The notes beneath the pieces were generated by a model that saw nothing but the letters and a program-made list of their open reading frames with translations, was not told the origin of the DNA and made no database searches. A stretch of DNA of 64,000 nucleotides from Spirochaetales bacterium. Its GTDB lineage: Bacteria > Spirochaetota > Leptospiria > Leptospirales > Leptonemataceae. The stretch is from positions 124,001 to 188,000 of the forward strand of contig JACKOY010000006.1 in NCBI GenBank assembly GCA_024233935.1, written 5' to 3'. Shown one piece after another: positions 9,167-18,108 of this stretch. How positions within the stretch are numbered: the first letter of the stretch is position 1; each line of letters opens with the position of its first letter. A program made the position numbers and the translations under genes.

Positions 9167-9601
9167 ATGCGGGCGCCGGCCATCGTTCTTCTGGTTATCG
9201 GTGTGGGCTTTGCGGGGCTCAGTATCGTTGCTCTGACAATCAGTTCACAGAACCCGGCGAATTCTTTCTCGGTTGCAGACTGTATGCGGAATGTTCCGCC
9301 CGGTGCAGACCCGGCGAGCGTGGCAGGAATGTGTTATGGCCAGGCCGAAGCTTACAATACGGGCCGGGATTTTTTTAAGACCGTCCAGATCGGCCTGATT
9401 ATCGTGAACATCGTCTTTGCCCTGGTGATGATCCGATTTCTTCGTTCGAATGACCCGGAAACACTGCGTAAGGCCAGCATCTTTGCGCTCATACCGGGGA
9501 TCTCTCCAGGCATTTTGCTGGGCATTCCTTTTGGCATTTGGGCTCTGGTTGCCGCAACGCGCGCCCGCGGCGCCAGGCCGGAAGACAAACCGGGAGCCTG
9601 A
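9167..9601 (+). CDS. Small membrane protein, unknown function
   Basis: From the ATG at 9167 the product is 144 residues. It begins with a hydrophobic helix (IVLLVIGVGFAGLSIVAL), has a loop with two cysteines, and then TM helices around VQIGLIIVNIVFALVMI and a Pro/Gly-rich hydrophobic segment near the end. No family is recognised. The next gene starts within about 15 bases of this stop on the same strand, so the two are probably coupled. The frame is open far upstream, but that part is antisense to the FadL-like gene. Confidence 0.65.
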   Translation: MRAPAIVLLVIGVGFAGLSIVALTISSQNPANSFSVADCMRNVPPGADPASVAGMCYGQAEAYNTGRDFFKTVQIGLIIVNIVFALVMIRFLRSNDPETLRKASIFALIPGISPGILLGIPFGIWALVAATRARGARPEDKPGA

Positions 9602-9611
9602 GGCGCTTTTG

Positions 9612-10382
9612 TTGTACCGTGCGAATAGGGCCGGTCGTCAGAGCGTGTGGGGCCTGCTGGCGAGTACAACACTTATGCTCATCGCCCTGGCCCTGCTGGC
9701 GGCCGGCCGTTATGGGGCTGGCGTCTTTTGCTTTGTGTTGGGACTGTGCGGATTCGCCGGGCCGTGCGCGAGGCGGGTCTTGATAAGGCGACACTACCAG
9801 ATTCTGCGATCGCGATGGCGGTGGCACTCGCTGCAGATCGGTGTTGTGTATCGCACGCGTTTCCGGGTATACTTGTTTGTTCTCGTTCTGTTTCTCCTGA
9901 GCGCCGCCGCATTCGCATACGACCACTTCGTTTCCGGCGAAGCAGTGCTTTTATTTCTTTCGCTGGTCTTTCTGATTCTTGCTGTGTCCGTCTTGATCCA
10001 GTACAATCGCCGGCGCCGCGACTTTGTTCTGTTAACGAAGGACAGCGTTACCCTCAGCGATTATGGAGTCGTGTTTGATTTGGGCTATCATGACCTGGAG
10101 CGAGCCGTGCCCGCATTGCAGGTTCCGCCCACGCTAACGCTCGTCTTCAAGGACCTGGCCGGAGTACACGCGACGGTGCGCTCAAACTGTGGTGAAGATC
10201 AGGAACAGGCGCGGCGTCGCTTCGCACTCCGCCTTGAGAACGATGCGGCGACCTTTGCCACAGATTTGCCCCGTCGCTACTGGACTTTGAGTACCGCTCG
10301 ATTCTCGATTGGGGCAAGCGAACTGTACTGCTTTCTTCATACGTCAATGGTCCGAAATCGCAGGCAGCGAGGGCCAGGCTAG
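9612..10382 (+). CDS. Membrane protein, unknown function
   Basis: The product is about 256 residues from a TTG at 9612, which has GAGG eight bases upstream overlapping the previous stop; TTG at 9609 or GTG at 9645 are alternatives. Two TM helices (LLASTTLMLIALALLAAG; GVFCFVLGLCGFAG) are followed by a basic stretch, then two more (YLFVLVLFLLSAAAF; LLFLSLVFLILAVSVLI). A soluble C-terminal region of about 130 residues follows. This looks like a PH-like or DUF-type membrane protein with a cytoplasmic beta domain, but I recognise no motif. It probably works with the preceding small membrane protein. Confidence 0.65.
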   Translation: MYRANRAGRQSVWGLLASTTLMLIALALLAAGRYGAGVFCFVLGLCGFAGPCARRVLIRRHYQILRSRWRWHSLQIGVVYRTRFRVYLFVLVLFLLSAAAFAYDHFVSGEAVLLFLSLVFLILAVSVLIQYNRRRRDFVLLTKDSVTLSDYGVVFDLGYHDLERAVPALQVPPTLTLVFKDLAGVHATVRSNCGEDQEQARRRFALRLENDAATFATDLPRRYWTLSTARFSIGASELYCFLHTSMVRNRRQRGPG

Positions 10383-10385
10383 CTA

Positions 10386-11393
10386 TCAGCGGTCCAGCCG
10401 AATCACAATGCGGTACGTCGCGTCGTCGCCGTTGTCGCTGACAATGGCCGTGTGGTGTTCGGGATCGATTTCCAGCATCGGGTCGTCGTTTTCGGCTGCG
10501 CCGGTATCGTCCAGAACCCCGGTCAGCTGCGTGCCGTTTGTATCGCAGCGAGTTACCCCGGCGCCTTCCCAGCCGTAAATGACGTGTTCACCGCAACGCA
10601 CTTTCACCTGGCAATTGAATCCACGTTCCCGAGAAGCTTCCCTGGCCGGAGAAACAAGAATGTCACAGCGCGTGGGCGTTGCCAGCGGCGCTGCTCCAGA
10701 AATTTCAACGATCTGGCCGCGCCACTCAAAGCCGGACCGCAGGCGTTCGTAGCGGCCCGGATCGTCAGCCCAGGTGGTTGCAGCCCCGGCGCAGGGCCAG
10801 ACCCGGATCGTACCCGAATCGGTGTCCAGGGCGGCCCGGACGAGCTGCCAGTTGCCGCCATGACTTTCGGCGGCGTACTGAAAGGTGCCGGAGCCGCGCG
10901 GACCGCTTACCCGCATCATCCACTGCGCATTCCCGAAACCGCCCCCGCGAGTTTCACTGGAACCGCAGGCGTAGCCGACCAGGCTCTGTTCGATGGGCGA
11001 ACCCAGCGCCTCGACGGCCTGGGGGCAGCTGTTGAGGGCGTTCATCGCCAGTTCGTATCCGCCATCGCAACGTGGCATGAGATGGCCCGCGAAAGGGACG
11101 ATAGCGATTCCGAGAATTGCCGGCAGGGAAACCCCACGCAATCCGCGCGGCAATGGTAGTCGACGCATACGTCCGTGGGCCTGAAGCAATTTACGGGCCC
11201 GGTCCTTATCGCCGTTCGCCACCAATCTGAGAATCTGGTCTTCCAGGGCCGCGCCGCCTCGTAGCTTGCGCAGGGTCGGTTGAATGTGCGTACGCAACTC
11301 TTCGACCCGTTCCGAATCTTCGCCTCCGTACAGAGCGATCGCGCGGCCGCACTGTTCGATTTCAGATTCGGGAACTTTCAGGAGCTCGAACAT
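10386..11393 (-). CDS. Membrane protein with Coa1-like domain
   Basis: The 335-residue product has a cytoplasmic N-terminal helical region, one TM (SLPAILGIAIVPFAGHL, about 88-105) and an extracytoplasmic C-terminal part. Residues about 130-195 carry LGSPIEQSLVGY, the GGGFGNAQW segment, VSGPRGSGTF and GGNWQLVRA. This pattern of glycines and a terminal Trp is that of the Coa1/Tim21-type domain (cytochrome c oxidase assembly factor 1 in eukaryotes), also found in uncharacterised bacterial membrane proteins. The role here is unknown; no oxidase genes lie nearby. Eight or more cysteines in the exported part could form disulfides. Confidence 0.7.
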   Translation of the reverse strand: MFELLKVPESEIEQCGRAIALYGGEDSERVEELRTHIQPTLRKLRGGAALEDQILRLVANGDKDRARKLLQAHGRMRRLPLPRGLRGVSLPAILGIAIVPFAGHLMPRCDGGYELAMNALNSCPQAVEALGSPIEQSLVGYACGSSETRGGGFGNAQWMMRVSGPRGSGTFQYAAESHGGNWQLVRAALDTDSGTIRVWPCAGAATTWADDPGRYERLRSGFEWRGQIVEISGAAPLATPTRCDILVSPAREASRERGFNCQVKVRCGEHVIYGWEGAGVTRCDTNGTQLTGVLDDTGAAENDDPMLEIDPEHHTAIVSDNGDDATYRIVIRLDR

Positions 11394-11493
11394 GCTGCCG
11401 ATTTTCGGACATTGTGCCCGTTTCGCAAGGACTTCCGCTTTGCCGGTTTCGCAAGTCGCTTGCCGCCGATTTACACCCGACCGAAAGGTGACG

Positions 11494-11883
11494 ATGCTTC
11501 CGGCAAACGACTGGCGCGTCGCGACTTCCGCAATCTTGATCGGCTCTGGTGCCGGCGTGTTCCTGGCCGCCGGTGCGCGTTGGATGCTGGAGCCGCTCCA
11601 TCAGCCGGCTGCCTTTCCTATTGCCGACTGGGCCGTGGGCATGCTTGCGGGTTTGATCGCGGGCGAAATTCGCCCCGTGGCCGCGCAGTGGCGACTGCGC
11701 TGTGTGCTCGGAGCGCTGACTTACCTGATGGCCTTTACGGCCATCTTATTTGCAAGAGGCGAGCCATTGCTACCAGGGGGCGGGCTCGTTCTTCAGGCCG
11801 TTTCCTTGATCGTCGTATGCTACCGGATTGCCGCATTCGGTGGGGGTGGGCCGCCAGCCGTCTCCGGTGATCGGTTGCCTTGA
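11494..11883 (+). CDS. Small polytopic membrane protein, unknown function
   Basis: The ATG at 11494 has AAAGGTG just upstream and gives 129 residues with about four hydrophobic helices (ATSAILIGSGAGVFLAAG; WAVGMLAGLIAG; LGALTYLMAFTAILF; LVLQAVSLIVVCYRIA). It is convergent with the GHKL gene. I recognise no family. It is supported by its ribosome site and its coherent hydrophobic pattern; coding status is otherwise unproven. Confidence 0.55.
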   Translation: MLPANDWRVATSAILIGSGAGVFLAAGARWMLEPLHQPAAFPIADWAVGMLAGLIAGEIRPVAAQWRLRCVLGALTYLMAFTAILFARGEPLLPGGGLVLQAVSLIVVCYRIAAFGGGGPPAVSGDRLP

Positions 11884-11911
11884 GCTTTGTTCCCGCTGTC
11901 GCCCGCATCGA

Positions 11912-13006
11912 TCACCCCGGACCGGGCTTCCGGGCCAGGACCTTCTGGCGATCCAGTACGAAGCCGATCTTGGTGGAATCCGGATAGAAGACCGCCTTAA
12001 TCGGCTCGGTCGACTCACCATAGGCGGCCATGATCTTCATAATCAAATTCAATCCCAGCCCGGCGCCTTCCATCAGCTGGTCTCCCTGGTCAAAGGCGCT
12101 GCCCGTGTCAAAGTGGTTCAGGCGTAGCCGCGTGACCAGACGCTGCTTTTCCACCCGGGAGATGGGAATATAGTTACAGACCCAGATGGAAACACTGCCG
12201 GCATTGGACTTAAAGACGATGTCAAAATACAGGTCCTCGTCCTGAGCCATCTTCAAAAGGTTTGCGTCACCGTTGTCTTCGATTTCCTTTTTAAATTGCT
12301 CAAGAACATCGCGATAACCGGATTCCATATCTTCGCTATCGCCCAGGATGGATCTGGTGAACAGATGCTTGTAGTTCGCTTTGCCGGCGTTCGTGGCCAC
12401 TTCTTTCAGGCAGGTGTATATGTTAAACGTATGCGCTTCCAGCTTTTGTTTGCTCAGTAAGAACTCGACCAACCTACGCAGAAATTCGTCGCGCTTACGG
12501 TCCAGACCGTACAGGCGTATAACTATGGACCATTCCAGATCCATTTCGTGAATGTTCTCGCCGTGTTGTTGTATTTTATGGATCATCGCATCCAGATCTA
12601 TGTCCTGGCGCAAATCCAACGGGGAAAGCGAGTTGAAGAAGTTTATCGATTCCTGGTAAAACGGGTCTCGCAAAAATTGCCGCAGATCGCGATCGAAGAT
12701 CCAGCGCTTCTTCGCGAGCAGTTCCATGAATTTTTCGCTGCCCTTCAGCGAAATTGTGGAGTTGAAAAGAAAGACACCTTCTCGATCGAGCATGTGTTCG
12801 AAGTACCTGATCAGGTCCTCTTCTTTTGTGAAGTACTCGACTATGGTCTCAGCCGCCACCTGCGCGGGGACAGACATGGACTCCCGGAATCCGGATTCAC
12901 GATGCAGATTGAACGTGCTGTCGACCTGCTCGGCAATGTAGTTGGCCTGATCCCCGTTCAGGGACAGACTGATAAGCCGGGTCAGATGTCGTTTGATATC
13001 TTTCAC
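11912..13006 (-). CDS. GHKL-type ATP-binding protein (spirochaete-style regulator)
   Basis: About 364 residues from a GTG at 13006 (a TTG at 13030 would add eight). The C-terminal half has an HATPase fold: LKEVATNAGKANYK is the N-box and MEGAGLGLNLIMKIM the G-box. The N-terminal 200 residues are helical and have no TM, H-box or receiver domain. It is therefore not a classical histidine kinase; an anti-sigma-type or serine kinase of the RsbW/SpoIIAB type is a better guess. Any partner, such as the SpoIIE-type phosphatase at 26523-29699, is speculative. Confidence 0.75.
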   Translation of the reverse strand: MKDIKRHLTRLISLSLNGDQANYIAEQVDSTFNLHRESGFRESMSVPAQVAAETIVEYFTKEEDLIRYFEHMLDREGVFLFNSTISLKGSEKFMELLAKKRWIFDRDLRQFLRDPFYQESINFFNSLSPLDLRQDIDLDAMIHKIQQHGENIHEMDLEWSIVIRLYGLDRKRDEFLRRLVEFLLSKQKLEAHTFNIYTCLKEVATNAGKANYKHLFTRSILGDSEDMESGYRDVLEQFKKEIEDNGDANLLKMAQDEDLYFDIVFKSNAGSVSIWVCNYIPISRVEKQRLVTRLRLNHFDTGSAFDQGDQLMEGAGLGLNLIMKIMAAYGESTEPIKAVFYPDSTKIGFVLDRQKVLARKPGPG

Positions 13007-13320
13007 GGATTCGCCGCCGGACGTTTGCAAACAGTTCCGGCGGGGTCGGCCCGGTCAAAGGCAAAAGGCAACGCGTTCAACGAAATTTCAATCCTGAGAA
13101 TAGAAACAATCAAAAAGATTATGTTTAGGAATTGTGAGGAAAGGCAGCAGGCATCTTTCGCGGGATCCGGTGTTCGGAGACGGTATCAGCAATCGGCGGC
13201 CAGTGCAGCATCCAGCGTGATCAGCGGCGCCTGACGCGTGCGCGAGCCAGGAGGTGGGGCGGGGCATCGTGCGCCGGGAGTGCCGGTTCGCGGTCGTTTC
13301 CGAAAGGACGACCTCCCGCG

Positions 13321-14280
13321 TCAAGGCGCTCCCTGGCGCTCCACGTTATCCCGCCAGACATGATACGCATTTGGCCCGCTCAGATCGGCATTAAAGACCG
13401 ACACGGCGAGGGGGACTGTTTCGCCCAGGAAAATTAGAACTGTAAAATGACTCGAGGTCCCGATTTCGGCAAGCACCGCAACGACATCCGTGATCTGATT
13501 GCCGCTCACGCCGCGTAGGTCCGCAATCCCAATCGGACGGAAATTCACACCGGGGATACGGACCAGCCGATCCAAGGACGGGGCTGAAAAGGCGATCCAG
13601 GTCAAATCCGCACTTCTGAGCCGGGCGACTATGCTGTCCGCGCGACTCGTTCGATCTGGTGCAAACCGAACAATAAGATTTCCCCGATAGCGCTGCGGCC
13701 CGGCTTCAGTCGCCTCCAGTAATCGGGTTAGGTCGGACAAAGAGTCATCCGTGCACGTGGCAGGGACCATATCGGGCTCGAGAGGTTGAGCCACCTGGTT
13801 CGACCCCGACGATTCGGGCGCAATATTGTACGCATAGACAGCAAGCCCACCGGCTCCCTCAACGACCTGTATGCGCTCCGTCATTGCTTGCCCGTTTCCG
13901 GAGTGCCGAACGTACTCGGCGCTCCAAACCGGCTTGAAATTCTCTTCACCGGCCAGGAGAGCCGGGTCAATCGCGACCTCCCTTCCGATGCGCGAAACTG
14001 GTTGTCCCTCCCGCACTCCCAGATGCTGGATTTGTCCGCAGAACACTGAGTAGGGCAAATCAGCCTGTACAGACTCCGCCAAACTGAAGTAAGCTTCGGG
14101 ACATTTCCCCATGTCCACGCAGGCAAGAAAGCGCCGACCGAACGCGCGTCCGGCGCTCGCATCTCCAGCCGGCTCAGCGGTTGCAGGACTGCTTCCATTT
14201 CCGTCGCACACCAAACAAATCGTGACCACCCAGGCCAGAGTCAGCGTCCTCAAGCCGTGCTTGCCCTTGCGTCCATCCAT
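13321..14280 (-). CDS. Putative lipoprotein with DUF4019-like region
   Basis: The 319-residue product starts at an ATG preceded by GGAG eight bases upstream. A signal sequence ends in ICLVC, giving a probable lipidated cysteine near residue 25. Residues about 45-105 (GRRFLACVDMGKC...SRIGREV) resemble DUF4019, a small domain of unknown function found in secreted bacterial proteins. The C-terminal half has no recognised motif and alternates hydrophobic strands. It lies alone, with 290 bp of apparently empty sequence upstream of the GHKL gene. Confidence 0.65.
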   Translation of the reverse strand: MDGRKGKHGLRTLTLAWVVTICLVCDGNGSSPATAEPAGDASAGRAFGRRFLACVDMGKCPEAYFSLAESVQADLPYSVFCGQIQHLGVREGQPVSRIGREVAIDPALLAGEENFKPVWSAEYVRHSGNGQAMTERIQVVEGAGGLAVYAYNIAPESSGSNQVAQPLEPDMVPATCTDDSLSDLTRLLEATEAGPQRYRGNLIVRFAPDRTSRADSIVARLRSADLTWIAFSAPSLDRLVRIPGVNFRPIGIADLRGVSGNQITDVVAVLAEIGTSSHFTVLIFLGETVPLAVSVFNADLSGPNAYHVWRDNVERQGAP

Positions 14281-14451
14281 GCTGGTTTCTCCTTCTCGCC
14301 TAACGCTGAGCCCCGCCTGGCCGGCTTCTGACCGGCCCCTTCTACCGACCGCCAGTCCGGGCTGGATTCAGGAGGCATACACCGAGGCAGGCTGTGAACG
14401 TCGTGTACTGCCGACCGCCAAGAACGAAATCCTCGATAGAAGAGTTCAACA

Positions 14452-14640
14452 CTAACGTAACCCTTGCGGGAGCTGGCAATCAATACATGCTACAGACGAA
14501 ATGCCATTCATCTCAAGGAATTCTTCGAATGTATAGCCATCCTTTAACGGTCCGGCGATAAAGGCGCTTGCGGCTCGCTGGTATACGGTTTTCAGCGTAT
14601 CGCCCGGCTGCACCTTTCGGTCCTCCTCCACATGCGACAT
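14452..14640 (-). CDS. Possible small protein (62 residues)
   Basis: An ATG at 14640 opens a 62-codon frame with an ordinary soluble composition: an acidic N-terminus, a QPGDTLKTVYQRAASAF helix, and a C-terminal CIDC pair near the end. There is no clear Shine-Dalgarno. It overlaps nothing if the lipoprotein gene on the other strand starts at 14704. It could equally be a remnant or a chance frame; no family is recognised. Confidence 0.35.
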   Translation of the reverse strand: MSHVEEDRKVQPGDTLKTVYQRAASAFIAGPLKDGYTFEEFLEMNGISSVACIDCQLPQGLR

Positions 14641-14703
14641 AAGATTGATTATCGGAAGTGGAGTAGATCCGGAAGCGATCCAGGTGGGTATGGTCACGTT
14701 GAC

Positions 14704-15456
14704 ATGGGCGCGTCGATGCGCAATGCATGCAACATGTTCGTTTTGATAAGCAGAACCGTACGCGTGGCCCCGCTTTTTTTTGCCCTTATGATGTCGGCCT
14801 GCAACGAAGCGGAACCGGCGATGGCCAGGGTGAATGCCGATGGCGGTCTTCGCATGCGGGCTACGGCAAGCGTGCACGCCGAAAAACTGGCAACTATACC
14901 GAACGGAACGCACGTGGAAGTTCTACGCACCACCGGTGAAGAGATCGAAATCTCCGGAAGAGTCGGTCGCTGGACGGAAGTGCGTTACCAGGGCAACATC
15001 GGCTGGGTTTTCGGTGGCTTCTTGTCGCTGAGTGATCAGGGGCCGGTGAGAGATCCGGTCAGCGCCGGGTCCGGCTCCAACTCCGGCAGTCCCTACTATC
15101 TCGTTTCCGATGAAAGCAGTCCGTTACGATCATTGCTCTACTACGAGAACGACCGTATGGCCTTTCTTCGGGAACCATGCTATGACGCCAGTTGCACCGA
15201 GACCTCGAACATCGTTCTCATGGTCGGTCTACTTCAGGGCGATTCGATCACGTTTTGGGATCCGGGTCGCACGATACTCTATCTCCAGTGCGATTTCGCG
15301 TTACCGCGCATGTCCTGTCGCGACAACGACACGGGCCTGCTTTCGAACAGTTCGCTGGAGCAGGTCTCCGAGGAATCTGTTTCGGATCTCCCGGAATTTC
15401 ACGATCCGGCTGCCGTTTCCGCCGAACTGGACCGCATCTTTGCAGGGGAACTTTGA
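14704..15456 (+). CDS. Lipoprotein with bacterial SH3 domain
   Basis: From the ATG at 14704 the product is 250 residues; ATGs at 14716 and 14734 are also possible. A hydrophobic signal ends with LMMSAC, a good lipobox. Residues about 20-85 after the cysteine (GGLRMRATAS...GRWTEVRYQGNIGWVFGGFL) form an SH3_3 domain, which in exported proteins often binds peptidoglycan or other wall components. The C-terminal 150 residues contain four cysteines and no recognised domain. The protein should sit on the inner or outer membrane facing the periplasm. A partial copy of the AraC gene begins 27 bp after its stop. Confidence 0.8.
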   Translation: MGASMRNACNMFVLISRTVRVAPLFFALMMSACNEAEPAMARVNADGGLRMRATASVHAEKLATIPNGTHVEVLRTTGEEIEISGRVGRWTEVRYQGNIGWVFGGFLSLSDQGPVRDPVSAGSGSNSGSPYYLVSDESSPLRSLLYYENDRMAFLREPCYDASCTETSNIVLMVGLLQGDSITFWDPGRTILYLQCDFALPRMSCRDNDTGLLSNSSLEQVSEESVSDLPEFHDPAAVSAELDRIFAGEL

Positions 15457-15482
15457 AACGAACACCGATCCGATCTCACAGA

Positions 15483-15614
15483 ACTTTCCCCGGCAAAAAG
15501 CACAATCTCTTTGCGACCCGAAAGCACTATCGTGAGGCTGGCGGTGCGCGCAAAAATCGTACGATCATGTAGCGCCGATTGCAGTTCCATGTAAACGATC
15601 GCGGAATCTTTTTC
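15483..15614. repeat. Partial duplicate of the AraC gene 5' region (copy A)
   Basis: This 132-bp block aligns without gaps to 16322-16453, with about 7 mismatches by eye. On the minus strand it still reads in frame as part of the regulator's N-terminal domain (EKDSAIVY, LHDRTIFARTASLTIVL), but it has no start and no C-terminal part. Directly right of it, 15610-15627 matches 16619-16636 exactly. Copy A therefore looks like the AraC 5' region with about 165 bp removed across a TTTTC microhomology. Confidence 0.85.
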
Positions 15615-15643
15615 GGGCAGCCGCACAGTAATGGCCAAACGGC

Positions 15644-16564
15644 TTATCCGGTCATTTCCTTGCGATAGCGCGCCGGCGAATGCCCGTAGGCCTTGCGAAA
15701 AAGGCGAATAAAATGCGAAACGTTTTCGTAGCCGATCTCAAAGGCGATGTCGGTAATGCTCGCTTCCCCCTGTTCGAGCAGCTGGCGTGCTTTTTCCAGG
15801 CGTTTCTCCTGCAGCCATTTGCCGGGGCTCCTGCCGTAAGTCCTCTTGAAGTCGCGCTGAAACGTCGAAAGGCTGCGCCCGGAAAGCAAAGCATAGTCCG
15901 AAACGCCGAGTCCTTTGTCATAGTGTTGGTTCATCAGCTCCGTCAGATCGCGCAAACGCTGCGTGGAAATGCGAAACAACCAGTCTACAAAACCCCTTTC
16001 CGGGTCCTGGTCGTGCAGCAGCTCAAGCGCTTCCAGTAGTTTCAGACGCAGCATGGCGGAAGCCCGCCGTTCGAGGCTGCCAAAGACATCGTCCAGGCCT
16101 TTCAAGAAATTCAGAAGTGCGCGCGAGGCCTGAAACCGGTAGCCCGGTGGGGTGGCCCGGCTGGCCATGCGCACCGGCTGGCGCGATAGAAATTCCCGAA
16201 GAATAGCCGGCTCGAAGAACAACAGATACTGACGAAAGCTTCCTTCCCGGGGCGTAAATAAATCCGAAACTCCGAACAGGTCCGGCGGCAAAAACAAGGC
16301 TTCGCCGGCCCGCACCTCCAGACTTTCCCTGGCAGAAAGCACAATCTCTTTGCGACCCGAAAGCACTATCGTGAGACTGGCGGTGCGCGCAAAAATCGTA
16401 CGATCGTGCAGCGCCGACTGCAGTTCCTTGTAAACGATCGCGGAATCTTTTTCTGCCGCCAGAACACGCACTCCCGGCGCTCCGTACAGGCGCTGAGGAA
16501 CGACCCACGCGGGCCCGCCCTGCCCCGTATTTTGCGCGTTCACCTCTGTGTCTCTGGCTTCCAT
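15644..16564 (-). CDS. AraC family transcriptional regulator
   Basis: The ATG at 16564 has GGAGG eight bases upstream and gives 306 residues. The N-terminal half is a cupin-like effector or sensing domain (LSARESLEVRAGEALFLPP). The C-terminal 100 residues are the double helix-turn-helix, with LGVSDYALLSGRSLSTFQRDFKRTYG and ASITDIAFEIGYENVSHFIRLFRKAYGHSPARYR. It is probably a local activator of the SDR gene immediately upstream on the same strand. Because that gene has a frameshift, the open frame continues from it into this one, but the strong ribosome site argues for separate proteins. Confidence 0.9.
   Translation of the reverse strand: MEARDTEVNAQNTGQGGPAWVVPQRLYGAPGVRVLAAEKDSAIVYKELQSALHDRTIFARTASLTIVLSGRKEIVLSARESLEVRAGEALFLPPDLFGVSDLFTPREGSFRQYLLFFEPAILREFLSRQPVRMASRATPPGYRFQASRALLNFLKGLDDVFGSLERRASAMLRLKLLEALELLHDQDPERGFVDWLFRISTQRLRDLTELMNQHYDKGLGVSDYALLSGRSLSTFQRDFKRTYGRSPGKWLQEKRLEKARQLLEQGEASITDIAFEIGYENVSHFIRLFRKAYGHSPARYRKEMTG
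16322..16453. repeat. Parental copy of the 132-bp duplicated block (copy B)
   Basis: This lies inside the 5' part of the intact AraC gene, and its near-identical partner is at 15483-15614. The differences are scattered single substitutions with no indels, so the duplication is recent relative to the surrounding divergence. The spacing of the direct repeats is 839 bp; recombination between them would delete most of the AraC gene. Confidence 0.85.
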
Positions 16565-16652
16565 CTGTGTTTGTCCTCCGCATCGCTTTGCGAGCGAACC
16601 GGCGCGCGTGCTGCCCATTTTCGGGCAGCCGCACAAGAATGCCTGACCTTCT

Positions 16653-17365
16653 CTACATGGCTGCGAATTGTTTTTCAACCGCCTTGTGGTCTTTGCGCCA
16701 GCTTTCATAGATGCTGGTCGACACGGGTCGGGGAAGATGTCTTCGCTTCCGGCTTCCAGCCCGCTCAGTACGTTTTGGGCCACATCCCGTGAGGCCGTCT
16801 TCGGCATTTCCACCCCGGCCAACATGTCTGTATCCACGGCGCCCGGAAACACATTGAAGACCGCTATGCTTTTTGCAGCCAGGGTCGCCCGCAGCGATAG
16901 GCCCACGGACCACGCCGCCGCTTTGGAAGCGTTATACGCCGACATGCCCGGCATGCTGGCCAGAGACAGGAGCGTCAGAATGGTCACAATCGCACCGTCT
17001 CCGTTTTGCTCGAGCACGGGAACAAAGGCCCGGTCCATGTCCAGGGGGCCCCAGAGATTCACGGCCAGGTTTTTCTGAAACGAATCCCGCGGCGCTTCGA
17101 GCAAATTGCCCCAATCCAGGACCCCGGCATTGTTCACGAGAATTTGGGTGTCCCGGGCAACCTGCGCCGCGTTCTGGATGCTCGCCAGATCGGTCACGTC
17201 GAGGCCGATGGCCTGTACGCGTTCGTCGTGAAATGCGACGCTTGCAGGATTGCGGGCCGCGGCATAGACCCGGCGGGCGCCTTTTGCGAGAAAAGCCTGC
17301 ACCAGCGACGCGCCGATGCCGCGATTCGCGCCCGTCACAAAAACAACTTTCGATTCGATGTTCAT
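16653..17365 (-). pseudogene. Short-chain dehydrogenase/reductase with apparent frameshift near its 3' end
   Basis: The ATG at 17365 follows GGGAGGA. The frame shows TGANRGIG (NAD(P)-binding glycine motif), NNAGV and the catalytic YNASK, so it is a classical SDR oxidoreductase of about 237 residues. At SEDIFPDP the frame leaves the expected track. The following frame gives STSIYESWRKDHKAVEKQF and stops at 16653, the normal SDR ending. One C appears to be missing in the CCC at 16725-16727. As written, the first frame runs on for a 582-residue product including the AraC regulator. If the base is restored, this is an intact gene; the substrate is unknown. Confidence 0.8.
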
Positions 17366-17488
17366 TTCATTCCTCCCGGTCAAACTCTTCATGCGTTCGA
17401 CCGGGAAAGAACATACGATAGATGGCGTGAACCCGCCAGGCCGCCCCGGTCACGGATAGTCGAAACAGGTCATGCGACGAAACTTTTT

Positions 17489-17964
17489 TCAGACGGGGAC
17501 CTGCTCGAGGCAGATTTGCGCGGAGTCTTCGTCCGAAAGCGGCTCCCCCAGGAGCGCACAGCAATGCGGGGCGCTCGGTTCCGATCGCACATCTTTTCGG
17601 AAATGCCGACAGGTTTTGTAGGCGCCGAAGGTCCGCCCGTCGCGTCTGGCAAGCGTTACGTTGAGGATCTGCTCGAGAATGCCAATCAGTTCTGTAGCAC
17701 GACCCGTGGCTGCTATCTCCTGCGCCAACGACTGGCCCGGGTCTTGCTCCAGCAGTGCCCGTGCACGGGCGGTTAAGTCCAGATCTACCGAGCGGCCGTC
17801 GCGTGCTCCGGGCTTCTTGCTGACCAAACCCTTTTTTCGAGCGCGATCAGAGTCTGCGAGACGGTGCCCCGAGTAGATGCCAGATATTCGGCAAGGGCCG
17901 CTCGGCATGAATCGTTTCGGTCATGCTGATGGTCTTTTTCTGGGGACAGCGATCGGCACCGTAC
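17489..17964 (-). pseudogene. MarR family regulator, degraded or frameshifted
   Basis: One frame contains LAEYLASTRGTVSQTLIALEK, a clear winged-helix recognition region. The next frame continues it with KGLVSKKPGARDGRSVDL and a C-terminal CRHF...CALLGEPLS...C pattern seen in a MarR subgroup. They join if one A is restored in the run at 17832-17837 (T6 on the plus strand). Upstream fragments such as AARWLRKYGAD in a third frame resemble the MarR N-terminal helix but do not join cleanly, so further damage is likely. It would have regulated neighbouring genes such as the thioredoxin-like protein. Confidence 0.65.
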
Positions 17965-18108
17965 TTACGCAACCACCGCGCGGCAAAAGTGTGCCGGGTT
18001 CTCTGGTGGGCTGTACGGATCAGGGCTGCCCGGTGCCGCCACAACCAGGTGCGTAGCAAGCAGAACTGCAGCGTGGCATCGCCGGGATGAACCGCCACTG
18101 CAGCATCG

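Noticed and set aside
8177..9601. A long plus-strand frame covering the FadL-like gene
   Set aside because: Only the part from 9167 has independent support; the rest is antisense to the porin.
15399..15638. A short minus-strand frame resembling the AraC N-terminus
   Set aside because: It is explained by the partial duplicate and has no start region, helix-turn-helix or natural ending.
15644..17392. A genuine dehydrogenase-regulator fusion
   Set aside because: Strong internal ribosome site and natural SDR ending in the neighbouring frame favour two genes and a one-base error.
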